Below, in pieces: positions 43,381 to 53,399 of a stretch of 64,000 nt of DNA. Each line of letters opens with the position of its first letter. Within the stretch, counting starts at the first letter, position 1. The notes below the pieces were generated by a model. The model worked only from the letters and a program-made list of their open reading frames with translations, did not search any database and had not been told where the DNA came from. Position numbers and translations under genes: made by a program. Origin of the DNA: Corallium rubrum (taxonomy: Eukaryota > Cnidaria > Anthozoa > Scleralcyonacea > Coralliidae); NCBI GenBank assembly GCA_964035015.1, contig OZ036006.1, positions 12,029,816 through 12,093,815 of the forward strand. Reading direction: 5' to 3'.

Positions 43381-44040
43381 TTAAGCTGTCCAATGCGGTT
43401 TGTTCTTTTTCCACGCCCACTTTACTCCCTTTCGAATCAACATACGCAGCGGTGCAGAGATCGTAGCCAAGTTAGAAATAAACCGTCCACAGTACTGAAT
43501 CATACCTAGAAAAGATCTAACTTCTGAAGCGTTGGTAGGAATAGGAGCATCTTTGACGGCTTGTACTTTGGCAGGACTAGGTGAGATACCTTTGGCTGAG
43601 AAAATATAACCAAAAAACTCGAGGTCTTTCTGGTCGAATTGACACTTGTCAAATGTGAATTTTAAATTTCTTTGTTTCGCAACTTCGAGGACTTTTCGCA
43701 ACGCAGTATCGTGTTCGACTTGCGTTTTTCCAAAAATAATGATGTCGTCGCTAATGTTGCGACAACATTTATTCCATTGAGCACATTTTGCATGGTATTT
43801 TGGAAAATTTCACTTGCACTCGACGTGCCGAAATTCAATCGTTTGTACCGAAAAAGTCCTTTGTGGGTTGTGAAGGTAGTGATGTAACGTGAAATTTCTT
43901 CGAGTTTTAACTGATGATAGGCAGAATTTAAGTCAAAAGCTTGCTAAAATAACACGCGCCATTCAAATCAGTAATGAGATCATCTATGGTGGGTTGAGGG
44001 TGTCGTTCTCTCTCTATGGCTGTATTTGGTAACCGCATGT
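43381..44040 (-). pseudogene. Gypsy reverse transcriptase, broken
   Basis: The C-terminal RT part is readable at 43,381-43,701 (LKFTFDKCQFDQKDLEFFGY, VRSFLGMIQYCGRFI). Between 43,701 and 44,040 the core palm region is spread over several frames with stops. Pieces such as RERHPQPTIDDLIT and GLFRYKR-like fragments indicate small insertions and deletions. The catalytic YxDD box is not intact in one frame. Confidence 0.75.
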
Positions 44041-45663
44041 CTATAGGCTACATAGTCTGATTTTCTCTGGATTATTTGGTTTTGGAAATGCAACAATAGG
44101 GCTTATCCATGGAGTTGCTCCTTGTGCAGGCTCGATTATATCCAGTCTTTCTAATCTATTCAACTCTTTCTCCACCTTTTCTCGAATAGCAAATGGTATG
44201 CGTCGTGTCGGTTGAACAACTGGCTTCACATCGTTATTTATGTGTAGTCGAACTTTTGCATTGGTGAGTTTCCCGACACCATGAAAAATTTCGTCAAATT
44301 CGTCAATCAAAGGCTTTGGACGCTGTGGTACTTTATTCTCTTTAGCAAATGGAGTGAAAGTCTCAGCTTTCGTGGTTGCTTGCTCCTGGATCTGGTTTAT
44401 GTTAACTCGCAACAAATTTAATTCTACGGATGTTTCCTCGCTTAGTAAACACCCAGTTGCATGTTTGACAACAATTATTTTAGCGGTTGTCATTCTGTCC
44501 TTAGATTCGATAACACTTTCGAACTCTCCTAAGATTGGTAACGGAGTTGAACTGGCAAAAGCAAAAAGGCGTTTTCTTGACGGTAGCAGTTGAATACCGG
44601 GTGATTTCTTTGCAATCCTTCGATACGTTGTTTCATCAATGATATTTTCGGCCGATCCACTGTCAATACGAAATTGTACTGTTGCATTTCCGACCGTAAT
44701 ATTGGTATGAAAGTTCTTCTTTTTCTTCTTTTTCTTCTTCTTGGGAATACTGGTGGTTGTGTGAACACTGTAAAGATATGAGTCGGAATCTGATGATGTG
44801 CTGTCACCCTCGGGTAAAGTATTCTCATCTGTCTTGGGTACGACGTTACGAATCGACTTATCTTCGATATTCTGACTATTTTCTTGGCTAGATCTGCCGA
44901 CTCGAGTAAAGTGATTGAACTTCAAACATAAATTGCACTGTTGCCCTTCTGCTGGGCATGGTTTTCCTCTGTGGGGCCATGGATTTCCACAACGGTAACA
45001 CGTTTTCTTCTCAATGTTCTGGTTAGTTGGTTTCTCAGGTTTGGTTCTAGCTTCGCGGTTTCTTGGTCTAGACTGCCGTCTATAGACTTTATGTACTTCT
45101 TCGTCGACTTGAGATGTTCCAATTGAATTCCTTTCGATTCCTAAGGCTTGTTTCTCGGTCTCGTGCAGTGTTCGGGCATAAGTAAGCAAATCAGCGAGTT
45201 CCACAGTAGGATTACGAAACGAATACCGTCGAAGTTTCTTGCTGGAAGTGCCGAGTTCGATTTGAGAGTTTACTTCCTTTTCTTGAGTCCCTCCAAATTC
45301 ACAGTATTTGGCGGCAATCTGTAACCGCGTGTGAAACCCATCAATTGTCTCCTCTACTTCTTGTTTCATGTTGCGGAATTTGAAGATTTCAAAGGAAATA
45401 TTCTTCCTTGGTGTAAAGTACGTATTCAACGCTTCACAGGCTTTCTTGAAATCTGTCTCGTCACCGCGATCTGGGAGTGTATCAAATATGTCATTAACAT
45501 CTTCTCCGACATAGTGCAGCAGTAGCGCTCTCCTTCGGCTAGGGTCTGTAATATTCATGGCGGTAATCAAATTGTTGAAGCGTTTCAGATATTTTTCCCA
45601 TCGTATGGCCAGATTGGACTGGTCTTGTATATCGAATTCGTGGAACGAGGGAAGTGCAGCCAT
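44041..45663 (-). pseudogene. Gypsy gag, protease and start of reverse transcriptase
   Basis: A 540-codon frame from ATG 50 bases after the primer-binding site. Gag: MAALPSFHEFDIQDQSNLAI, RFNNLITAMNITDPSRRRAL, and the IDGFHTRLQIAAKYCEFG block. There are one or two knuckles (CYRCGNPWPHRGKPC, CNLCLKFNHF). The protease is marked by FRIDSGSAENIID. A Lys9 run (PKKKKKKKKKN) lies before the protease and is an obvious slippage site. RT begins at QPTRRIPFAIREKVEKELNR and reads to NPEKIRLC, then stops. Typical of the Mag clade, where a DSG protease is expected. Confidence 0.85.
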
Positions 45664-45701
45664 TATGTTTTAAATTTTTATTTAACCATCTTCGTCGCCA
45701 G

Positions 45702-45781
45702 TATAGAATCGCATGTGAATAATCTAATCTCAAGTCAAGTGGTTGCTCTTACCATACTTACATGAAGTACACTACACTACA
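45702..45781 (-). repeat. Gypsy 5' LTR, 80 bp
   Basis: Same sequence as the 3' LTR minus gataaata. Its outer end, TGTAGTGTAGTG on the minus strand, merges with the (ACTAC/ACTGC)n tract on the right. Confidence 0.75.
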
Positions 45782-45957
45782 CTACACTACACTGCACTGC
45801 ACTACACTACACTGCACTGCACTGCACTGCACTGCACTGCACTGCACTGCACTGCACTGCACTGCACTGCACTGCACTGCACTGCACTGCACTGCACTGC
45901 ACTGCACTGCACTGCACTGCACTGCACTGCACTACACTACACTACACTACACTACAC
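45768..45957. repeat. (ACTAC)n / (ACTGC)n microsatellite
   Basis: Pentanucleotide repeats: actac units at both edges and actgc units in the middle, about 38 copies. It is continuous with the LTR end, which itself holds 2.5 actac units. Frames of Thr-Leu-His-Cys repeats here are artefacts. Confidence 0.9.
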
Positions 45958-46242
45958 TATTGATTTTTATTACAAATTAAAAATTACAGGTGATGGGTCT
46001 TGCTTAAATCCTTCGAAATAACAATAAGTGCCATTAATGGTGATACAATGTCAATATTATGCTATTAAAATACACGAAGTAAGATTAATAGGAAAGGAAA
46101 TAATCAGCATGCAAAATGATAGAGATGGAACATTAGAGCGACAATTTATTTCATTGACGCTCTAGGACCAAAATTTAGAATGTTAAAGTGCGAATCTTGA
46201 CCGAGAATAGATAATTGTTCCTAAGCGTCTGAAGCAAGCTCC
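45958..46242 (-). other. 3'-UTR-like segment ending in AATAAA and a microsatellite
   Basis: On the minus strand the region after the stop at 46,243 runs 270 bp to ttgtAATAAAaatcaatag and then directly into the (GTAGT)n tract. This layout suits a LINE 3' end that finishes in a simple-repeat tail. Confidence 0.45.
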
Positions 46243-47290
46243 TCAAAAAGAGCTTCTAACGAAGGAGAAATACGATTGAATGTCATTAAAGTACTTATTG
46301 TAATCAGAGTCAACAAGTTTAAAACTTGCAAAGTCCTTCGCAGCGTTCATAATGTCTTCGGAATCTAAGGAGAACGAACTAGTAACGTCATCGAGAAAGT
46401 TATCGATCAAGTTCTGATTAGCATTTGAACACTCCAGCAGATGACAGTCAACGAGATGGGAAGAAACATTGACGTTGCATAAACGACAAGAACCGGAAAT
46501 ATTCATGAAATGAGCATCGATGTCTGGATCAATAAATCCATCAGAATCAATAGGTAAAGGAGACGGCGATCGGAGTAAAATGTTATTAGCCATATCGACA
46601 TCAGATTCAAATGAGACATCAGTGATGTTAACTTTATTATTATTAGAAATCTCAGGCGCATGCGAATTTGTAGTAACAGGCGAAGGCGAATTAATGGCTT
46701 GAGAGTCATTTGAAACGGGTGAATTGGAATGTTTATAAGAGAAGGAGACGTAGGAGATATCGCCATTTCAGTAGGCACAGAGACGGATATATCATGATAG
46801 TTAGAGTCAGATTTAGAAGAGGAAGGTTGAATAAGGATAGGGCTTTTCGGTCGAGGAACAAAAACATCATGATTGACAATTTTACGGCTAGGATAAGCGA
46901 AAGAATGTTGAGACATTTTAGATCTATTGCGCGAACAGTTAATATTAATGAAGTCGCGTGAATAGTTGCGCGATGAATTTTGCGTTGAAAAAACCATATT
47001 CTCCGTAGATATTTCTGGATTAATATTCGAAACGGTGGATTTGGAAAGGGCCGTAGACTTTGATTGTGAAGACCGATCATCAGGAATAGTTGGTTTACTG
47101 CGCGGAGAAGAGAAATTCGGTTGAGACAAAGGCTTGATGTCTTGGCGCCAATTAGATGAGCTTGCACCACGGATGCTTGAGCCGCTGAAGAAACCAGAAT
47201 CAGGAGTTTTAGCCAAATTTTGATGATTAGGTGTTTTCAGAGGAGTTTGAAAAGGCGTGGGCGCATGTTTAGGGGATGAACCACTCGAAA
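46243..47290 (-). pseudogene. Ser/Pro-rich protein remnant with one zinc-finger-like motif
   Basis: Two frames read as one protein with a frame change near 46,735. The N-terminal part is Ser/Pro/Asn-rich (PTPFQTPLKTPNHQNLAKTP, SSNWRQDIKPLSQPNFSSP). The C-terminal part has SPSPLPIDSDGFIDPDIDAH and then CRLCNVNVSSHLVDCHLLEC, a CCHC/CCHH-like metal site, before ending FVRSSF. It begins exactly where the R2-like endonuclease sequence breaks off. I infer that it could be the N-terminal (finger-bearing) part of a related R2-like LINE, but no homologue is recognised with confidence. Confidence 0.4.
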
Positions 47291-47640
47291 TAGGAAAGAA
47301 GGGCTTCAGCATTATTATCAAAGGGGCAACAAACATCAATTATAAGAACTTTGTTATCCTCTTCAACAATAATGTCAGGACGTAAACGTAAGTTGGCGGC
47401 ACGAACTTGTTTGTCGGTAGTAATGGTACCATGTTGAACGGCGTTGGTGATACGGTCTACTATGGTGTTGTGTCTGCGAAGAATACTTGGCATGTTAGGA
47501 AGACAGTGACACAAGACGTGAGGAAGGGTCTCGTCTGAAGTACAACGGCGACATTTTGGGCTGGCATTAGACCACCGACTCTTCACATTATTAAGTGGAT
47601 TGTAACTTATATTTGATATTTCAAAACTACTGAATAGATT
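47285..47640 (-). pseudogene. R2-like LINE restriction-like endonuclease fragment
   Basis: The frame reads NNVKSRWSNASPKCRRC, ETLPHVLCHC, a helical segment, then RLRPDIIVEEDNKVLIIDVC. The C-x2-C-x7-H-x4-C knuckle followed by RPD...DV is the signature of the C-terminal endonuclease of R2/R4/NeSL-type LINEs. It breaks off after PFDNNAEAL, before the expected K..KY motif. It belongs after the RT fragment at 50.6-52.5 kb, from which 3 kb of inserted DNA separates it. Confidence 0.8.
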
Positions 47641-47788
47641 CTAGTTGCTTGAATATCGAGATATTTCAAAACTAAAATCTAGTTGCTTGAATATCAAGAG
47701 ACTTAAATCTTCATCTTATGTTGCCAATGCGATCAAATCCGCCAAAACAACATAGGTATAGACATACTACAAACCAATTACTGACTCT
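47641..47788. repeat. Duplicated 50-bp unit
   Basis: The phrase ctagttgcttgaatatc with neighbouring aatat(t)tcaaaactaaaat occurs twice in direct order (47,641-47,700). It marks the left edge of the DNA that interrupts the R2-like element. Confidence 0.4.
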
Positions 47789-48035
47789 GGCCCCGTTTAC
47801 ACTATTACGGTATGGTAAGTCTTCCGTTGAAAAATCACTACGTTTCTTTGTTGTGTTTACACTATTCCAGAGTGGTTTTCCGTAGCGTAGTCACTACGCT
47901 TAGCACTCCGGCTGCAAATCACTACGCTATGGTAAATTTACCGTAACCGTCATTGTGTAAACAGACAATTTTTTTGTTACGGAACGCTCACCTCAATCCG
48001 GACCAGCACCGTACCGTAATAGTGTAAACGGGGCC
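47789..48035. mobile_element. Harbinger-like MITE with TCT duplication
   Basis: Perfect 24-bp ends: GGCCCCGTTTACACTATTAC then ggta, inverted at the right. TCT lies on both sides (47,786-47,788 and 48,036-48,038). The 247-bp body is non-coding and itself partly palindromic (ccgtagcgtagtcactacg). Confidence 0.8.
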
Positions 48036-48227
48036 TCTGTCTCGATTTACCTTGTATTTGTCGACTTGTAAAAGTGGATATAGTGACTACAAAACTACGT
48101 CATTATTTTTTAAGGTGACGTAAATTATTTCCCCAAAACTTGGGATTTAATTTATGCAAGAACAAGCAATCGCTCGAGTGTTCACAGATTTTAGTCTTAA
48201 CCGAGTGATGGCTGTGACACAGGCTAT

Positions 48228-48411
48228 TTAACAAATAGATTCCATTTTGCGGTTGTCTGTTCAGTTCTAGATGCACAGATGACGTCACAACGTGGTAAGA
48301 ACAAAAAAGTGGGGTGAGTGGGTCACTGATGTTCTTACCACGTTGTTACGTCTTAATTCTGTGCATCTATAACTGAACAGACAACAAAAAAATGGAATCT
48401 ATTTGTTTTAT
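48228..48411. mobile_element. Foldback MITE, 80-bp arms
   Basis: The left arm aacaaatagattccattttg ... ctgttcagtt ... gatgcacag ... cgtggtaagaac and its inverted partner gttcttaccacgttgttacg ... ctgtgcatc ... aactgaacagaca ... atggaatctatttgtt face each other across about 25 bp. Confidence 0.75.
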
Positions 48412-49079
48412 ACAATATAAAAATTACACAATACTTCTTGCCGGATTTTGGGGCATGAAGTCAGCTGACGTGATCTGACGTGATCCATGTGTCTGTCCTC
48501 TAATAGATCATGGGCAACAACCAATGAAAACACGCATAGCAAGCAGGATATTGTATAAAATATAATAGACCCTGTCTGTTGTATCATTATTTTCCACCCG
48601 AGTTCGCTGTTCCGACAAAAATATTCTCCAATTTCTTTTTCTTGCAAATTGCGGTGCAAAAAGGTGATCTTCAAGTTGTACACGCGTAAAAATCTCACAA
48701 GTTGTTACAGCATTGTTGCCTGAACAATGCTGTAACAACTTGTTATCATATGTGAACAACACTGATAAATGAACAACATTGTTCATCATTGTTTCAACAA
48801 GTTGTTACTGCTTGATGAAACAACAACCGTTGTTCACGCATGTTGCAACAACCGAAGAACGTGTTGATATATCAACCATGTTCACCATTGTTGTAACAAT
48901 GTTGTTCATCATTGTTATTTCATCATGTCGTAACAACATGTTCCATCATGCATGAACAACGTTGTCGAATCAACAAGTTGTTTTTTCGTTGTTCCAACAG
49001 GCGTGAACAAGTTGTTCCTTCAACAACTTGTTACAGCATTGTCACTGTTCGTGAACAAACACGCGAGGAGACTATGGAC

Positions 49080-49120
49080 CACGGTCACGTGAAGATCACG
49101 CGTAATCTCACGTGAGCGTA
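49080..49120 (+). promoter_or_regulatory. Pair of CACGTG boxes upstream of the gene candidate
   Basis: CACGTG occurs at 49,086-49,091 and 49,109-49,114 with a cacgcg between them, about 150 bp before the proposed start codon. Such E-boxes are common proximal promoter elements. There is no TATA box nearby. Motif evidence only. Confidence 0.35.
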
Positions 49121-49261
49121 GTTCATTTGAACTTTGCTCCTTGACGGAACAACAGCGGGCATCGTTGAAACGATGTGTTGAAACGGGTTTTCCCACTGGT
49201 TTTTCCCTCGTTTTATTTTCCCTTTTCTGCACTGCCAATGGACTGAGGAATAGTCTTCTGT

Positions 49262-49984
49262 ATGAACAAATCACTTGGTAAAACTTTGTCAAGATTAGAC
49301 TGGCATACACTAAGTTTATCCATCTCAAAGAGGTAAGAATATAAATACATTATTAAATAACTTCAATGTTATTTTAGCTCGTTGGCATTGCTATCAATGC
49401 TATCATTAATTAATACATGTCCCTTCTCTCATTTTGTTTCCAGCTTAAAACCCAAGAGAAAGCAAAGAATTTTAGGTAAGTTTATTTGTTCGCACTGTTC
49501 AATACTGTCAGTAGAAACAGTAAATTTTTATACGATACACAACTGCAAATTTAACTGTCAAAACGAGAAAAGACACTTTATACTTTGGAATATTAATGTT
49601 CTTCTGTCAAATATAGTTTATCGTTCCTCGTTGTTTTTTTTAGAAAGTACATGTGAACTGGAGTATATTAGCTTATTTACAAAAAGGTAAGATATGTTAA
49701 AAAGCCTTAAAAATGTTTACTAAAAATATGTTTACGTTTTGTTTTCTTCCATCCGCGAAATTAGTCGGAATGCTGATCTCTTGGCTTTGTTGAGGGCAAA
49801 GGTGAAAGAATTTTTGTTTACACTATTTCAAAGCAGAAAGTTATTAACGTAAACCTTTGTTTTTCTTCTTAAATTTTTTATGTATAAACTATAGTTGTGG
49901 GAGTTAAATAATATCAATGAAAATGGAAATGGAGAAGAACTGAAAGCGCTGCCAGAGAACCAGGGAAAACTGGAGGATACGTGA
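49262..49984 (+). CDS. Compact five-exon gene candidate, 90 residues, unknown function
   Basis: Exons: 49,262-49,332, 49,444-49,475, 49,644-49,686, 49,765-49,801 and 49,895-49,984. Donors are ag|gtaaga, ag|gtaagt, ag|gtaaga and ag|gtgaaa. Acceptors are tttgtttccag, gtttttttag, gcgaaattag and aactatag, most with clear pyrimidine tracts. All junction phases agree (2, 1, 2, 0) and the reading ends at TGA. Pieces of the product: MNKSLGKTLSRLDWHTLSLS, a basic LKPKRKQRIL, ESTCELEYISLFTK, RNADLLALLRAKLWELNNIN, and an acidic Glu/Asn-rich tail ending KLEDT. A short amphipathic helix or coiled coil is likely around the fourth-fifth exon junction. An AATAAA follows 26 bases after the stop. No domain is recognised. 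It may be a host gene captured by the foldback, or the element's own gene. The exact start is uncertain. Confidence 0.6.
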
Positions 49985-50009
49985 GACTTTGTATTCAAAT
50001 TATAACTTC

Positions 50010-50015
50010 AATAAA
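50010..50015 (+). terminator. Polyadenylation signal AATAAA
   Basis: AATAAA in ataacttcaataaacg, 26 bases after the TGA of the five-exon candidate. It supports the inferred gene end and strand. Confidence 0.55.
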
Positions 50016-50569
50016 CGTTTTTAAAAATTCATGGATGTGTTTGCGTGATATCTTCGTCTTCAATAATAGTGATATTAATATTTTTTGTGATTTTATAAGA
50101 AAATTAATAAGCGAGACAACCGGGGGGTGCACAAAAAAACGAGAATTTAACGGATAGATATCATATTGTAACATGTTGTTTTAACAACTTGTTCACAAAT
50201 GTTAATTTATCATGCTGGAACAATGCTGTTGTATCATGCATGTAACATCATGTTGGAACAACTTGTTCACGTCTGTTGGTTCATCAGGCGTGAACAAGCA
50301 TGTTGGAACATATGGTGAACAACTTGTTGACAACATGTTCACGGCGAGCAGCACAACATTGTTCACGGCTGTCGAGAACAACTTGTTCACGTCTGTCAAC
50401 AACCGTGAACAAGTTGTGCGTTTTTACGCGTGTAGGAGCACGCCGCCCGGTTTCTGGCGTTTATTTGGTGAGCCCCCCTTGTTTTCTGTGCAAATGGCTT
50501 TCAATATAGTTTTCCACGTCTTCCGTTTCGGTTTCATTTCATATATAAGGCAATTGAGTCGAGCACGAT

Positions 50570-52456
50570 GGATAAAACGCCAGTCTCTAAAACGTATGTT
50601 GAAGCCATTGTACTGCCAAGTAGATCCATTGGCGAAGGTGTCAGTAGTAAGCGCCCGAGCAACTTTTCCTTGATCAGGAAGAGCAAATAGTGTAGAAGCG
50701 AATCGATCTTGGACATGAAAATGCAAAAAACGACTGGCTTCTTTGGCAAGAACAGTACCGGAGTTTTGCGACGAAAGGACAGGAAGACCATTGTCATTGA
50801 ATTGAATTTCAATACCAAGGTTACGAGTGGATTTGCGGACTCGGGTCCACAACTATTGAATGCGGTAGTGTATGTTGTTTAAACGATCATCAGGAAGGCT
50901 GGACAGGTAGTTGGATTTCAGAGCAGAAGTAGGATTAGATCGGGAGGCATGTCGAACGGTTTCGTTTAATTCAGCATTAGCAATGTGAATTACAGTCGGG
51001 TCGGAGGACGATAGAATCTTAACCGAATGAATTATAGCTTGAACATCAGCTTCAAGGATTGGATCGACGAGGCCAAGACCACCAGCGCGTTTATGAGCGA
51101 AGATGTAGGAAGCAGAAGCTCGAGATGGTAGAGAACATATTCTCGGATGGTAGAAACGAGAGTTGAACGATATTCACGAAGATGTTCTTTTTTCGGGTAT
51201 CCAGCACGAAGGGCGAATGTTAAGGAAGGTTGAAGAAAGGTACGAATCATGTCTAACTTCTGCCAAGGAGCTAAAAGGGATTTCTCAATATTGTCCAAAT
51301 CACGTGAAAGGTTTGAACCAAATCAGAGATGTTATCCGGGTCATGGATTAGGCCAATAGGAACACCAAGGTATTTGTAAGGATGTTCACGATCAAGTGGA
51401 GGAATGGAATTATTCTGGACGATGAATTCATTAAGTTCAAAAGAAGATTCAGAATGATTAGATCTGGAACAGGTGAGGCTGATAGAGGCGCACTTATCAG
51501 GTCTGAAGGATAAACCAAGGGTTGTCGCAGTAGAAGAAGCAGCATCTAAGAGTTTCTGGAGTCGGTCTTTATTTCTGGAGATTATGACAAGATCATCAGC
51601 ATAAGCAAAGACAGAGACAGGTATACCGTGATGTTTAGCAGGACCAATGTCTGAAGCTTTTTGTTTAATTGCACGTAAAATGATGTCGATGGTCAAATTG
51701 AAAATTATTGGGCTCAACGGACAACCTTGCTTGACACCTGATAAAACTGGTATATCAGAGGTCAAACTGGTGGGGGTACGTATTTTGGTGGTGGCTTCAG
51801 AATAAGAATTGGTGATCATTTCAATTAGTGGTTGTGGTACTCCAATATGGGAAAGGGTAGAGGTAATAGCAGAATGAGGGATACTTCCAAAAGCATTGCG
51901 AAGATCAAGCCAAGCGACAAAAGCATTTTTCCGATTACGTCGGGCATCACCTACGATGGACTGGAGGAGAAAGGTATGTTCATAACAACCTTCACTGGGA
52001 CGTGCACTCTTTTGTTCTTTGGATAAAAGATCGTGATCAATGGCCCATGATGTTAGTCGTTTGGCGATAACTCCCATAACTAACTTGTAGAGACACGACA
52101 TTAAGGCGATGGGTCTAAAGTTAGAAGGATCGTCTGTGCTACCTTTCTTACAGATGAGCACCGTAGTCGCAGATTTCCAGGCTGGAGGAACATCACGTTG
52201 CTTGAAACAGTGTTGGAAAAGGAGAGAAAGGATAGAGCACGATGGGTCAATGCTTTTCAAGTGACGATATTCCACGCGATCAGGCCCAGGAGAGGTATTG
52301 GCGGCAGAGAAGAGTTTTCGACGGATTTCATCACAAGAAGGAGTTGAAAAGAGGAAGTCATCGCTCGGAGCAGGTGTAACGAGATCTTTTAATTTGTCTT
52401 GAAGGGATGTAGTGTCACATTGACGAAAGGAAAATGTATTTCTAAAGAATGATTCT
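50570..52456 (-). pseudogene. R2-like LINE reverse transcriptase, 5'-truncated
   Basis: The frame is open from the microsatellite at 52,456 (SCDEIRRKLFSAANTSPGPD) to about 51,300. RT blocks are visible: FRPIALMSCLYKLVMGVIAK, AFVAWLDLRNAFGSIPH, SGVKQGCPLSPIIFNL and FAYADDLVIIS. After a frame change it continues with the thumb region (KLDMIRTFLQPSLTFALR); after another, RAGGLGLVDP; and after an in-frame TAG, ALTTDTFANGSTW and FRDWRFIHRARLN. This order and these words are those of R2-clade LINEs. The matching endonuclease follows at 47.3-47.6 kb. The N-terminal fingers are missing here. Two frameshifts and one stop make it inactive. Confidence 0.88.
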
Positions 52457-52706
52457 GCACTACACTACACTACACTACACTACACTACACTACACTACAC
52501 TACACTACACTACACTACACTACACTACACTACACTACACTACACTACACTACACTACACGACACTACACTTACACTTACACTTACACTTACACTTACAC
52601 TTACACTTACACTTACACTTACACTTACACTTACACTTACACTTACACTCGCACTCGCACTCGCACTCGCACTCGCACTCGCACTTACACTTACACTACA
52701 CGACAG
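52457..52706. repeat. (ACTAC)n, (ACTTAC)n and (ACTCGC)n microsatellite
   Basis: Three phases of related penta- and hexanucleotide repeats: actac (to about 52,570), acttac, then actcgc and back to acttac. It abuts the truncated 5' side of the R2-like RT, as a sister tract abuts the 3'-UTR-like segment at 45.9 kb. Confidence 0.9.
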
Positions 52707-53034
52707 CTATTAGACCAACTTAGCTATGCTTAGGACCCGGATAAAGGGGCAGGATCCCGAGATGTTGGAACTGATTATATACTGCAAATTTAAGAATTCT
52801 TATTTGATTTATATTTATGGATTAACTCATTCCTTGGGAGAACAATTGGGAGAACGAGAATTGTAGTGTTATTTCGAGTTCTCCCAAACTTCCACAAGTG
52901 TTTCTATAACTGTATGGGAACACTGAAAAAAATGTTTTCTATTTCCTTTATAAAATAACCTGTGTTAAAAACTGGTTATCTCTGGCTGCCATGGCGGAAC
53001 CATAGAAGCTTTCTTTGTTGTGAATTAACTTTAC
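52707..53034. other. No feature seen
   Basis: AT-rich sequence. Bases 52,990-53,020 (ctgccatggcggaacc ... gaagctttctttgttg) resemble 30,410-30,465 and so probably belong to the 30-kb repeat family. Confidence 0.35.
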
Positions 53035-53210
53035 AAAAAGACTAAAAATACCTGCTAGTGTGAACAAGACCTCCTCATTCTCATGCAGTTGGAAAAGTGG
53101 CTGTTGAATTGCGTTGCTTTACGCTGTATTGTTCGTTGGAAGAGATTTGACTGCATTGGCATCTACAAGGCGGAAGTATGGAAGTTTTCTGCTAGCAATT
53201 TTGCCGTCTT

Positions 53211-53397
53211 ATAGACCTTATTCAAAAATATCCGCCGAATTAAAATTCTTTTACATACATATAAATTAGCCCTTATGAACTCGTTTTCAGGTGCGAAATT
53301 CAAAATAATTTTTACTTTAACACGAGGTCATAAGGGCTTATTTATACGCCCATAAAAAAATTCTAATTTGGCGGATATTTTTGAATAAGGTCTGTAT
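53211..53397. mobile_element. Foldback MITE, complete copy of the 7.06-kb family
   Basis: Ends tagaccttattcaaaaatatccgcc and ggcggatatttttgaataaggtct are inverted. The internal arms include aattaaaattcttttacata and cccttatgaactcg / cgaggtcataaggg. Confidence 0.7.
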
Positions 53398-53399
53398 AA

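Larger units (their letters stand above)
41550..45781 (-). mobile_element. Mag-type Ty3/Gypsy retrotransposon, decayed
   Basis: Read on the minus strand: 5' LTR (45,702-45,781), a TGGCGACGAAGATGG primer-binding site immediately after it, gag-protease-RT frame, broken RT, RNase H-integrase, a C-terminal remnant, the polypurine ggggaggga and the 3' LTR (41,550-41,637). The very short LTRs fit the Mag clade. No clean target duplication is visible because the 5' LTR runs straight into a microsatellite. Confidence 0.85.
48678..50434. mobile_element. 1.75-kb foldback element enclosing a spliced gene candidate
   Basis: The ends TACACGCGTAAAAAtctcac (left) and gtgcgTTTTTACGCGTGTA (right) are inverted. 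Inside them, about 375 bp on the left and 270 bp on the right are packed with the self-complementary words aacaacttgttc, gttgttacagcattgtt and aacaacatgttc. Such subterminal repeat arrays resemble transposase-binding regions of large foldback elements. No target duplication was found. Between the arms (49,060-50,160) lies non-repetitive sequence with the five-exon gene candidate. The element sits inside the split R2-like LINE. Confidence 0.6.

Noticed and set aside
45743-46021. Thr-Leu-His-Cys repeat frames
   Set aside because: Translations of the ACTAC/ACTGC microsatellite. The same holds for 52,449-52,733.
49020-49328. Minus-strand frame antisense to exon 1 of the five-exon candidate
   Set aside because: No domain, no splice support and no polyadenylation signal on that strand. 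The plus-strand reading has a coherent gene structure.
50202-50673. Plus-strand frame of 153 codons
   Set aside because: Its first half is built from the aacaacttgttc repeats of the foldback arm, and its second half is antisense to the R2-like reverse transcriptase.
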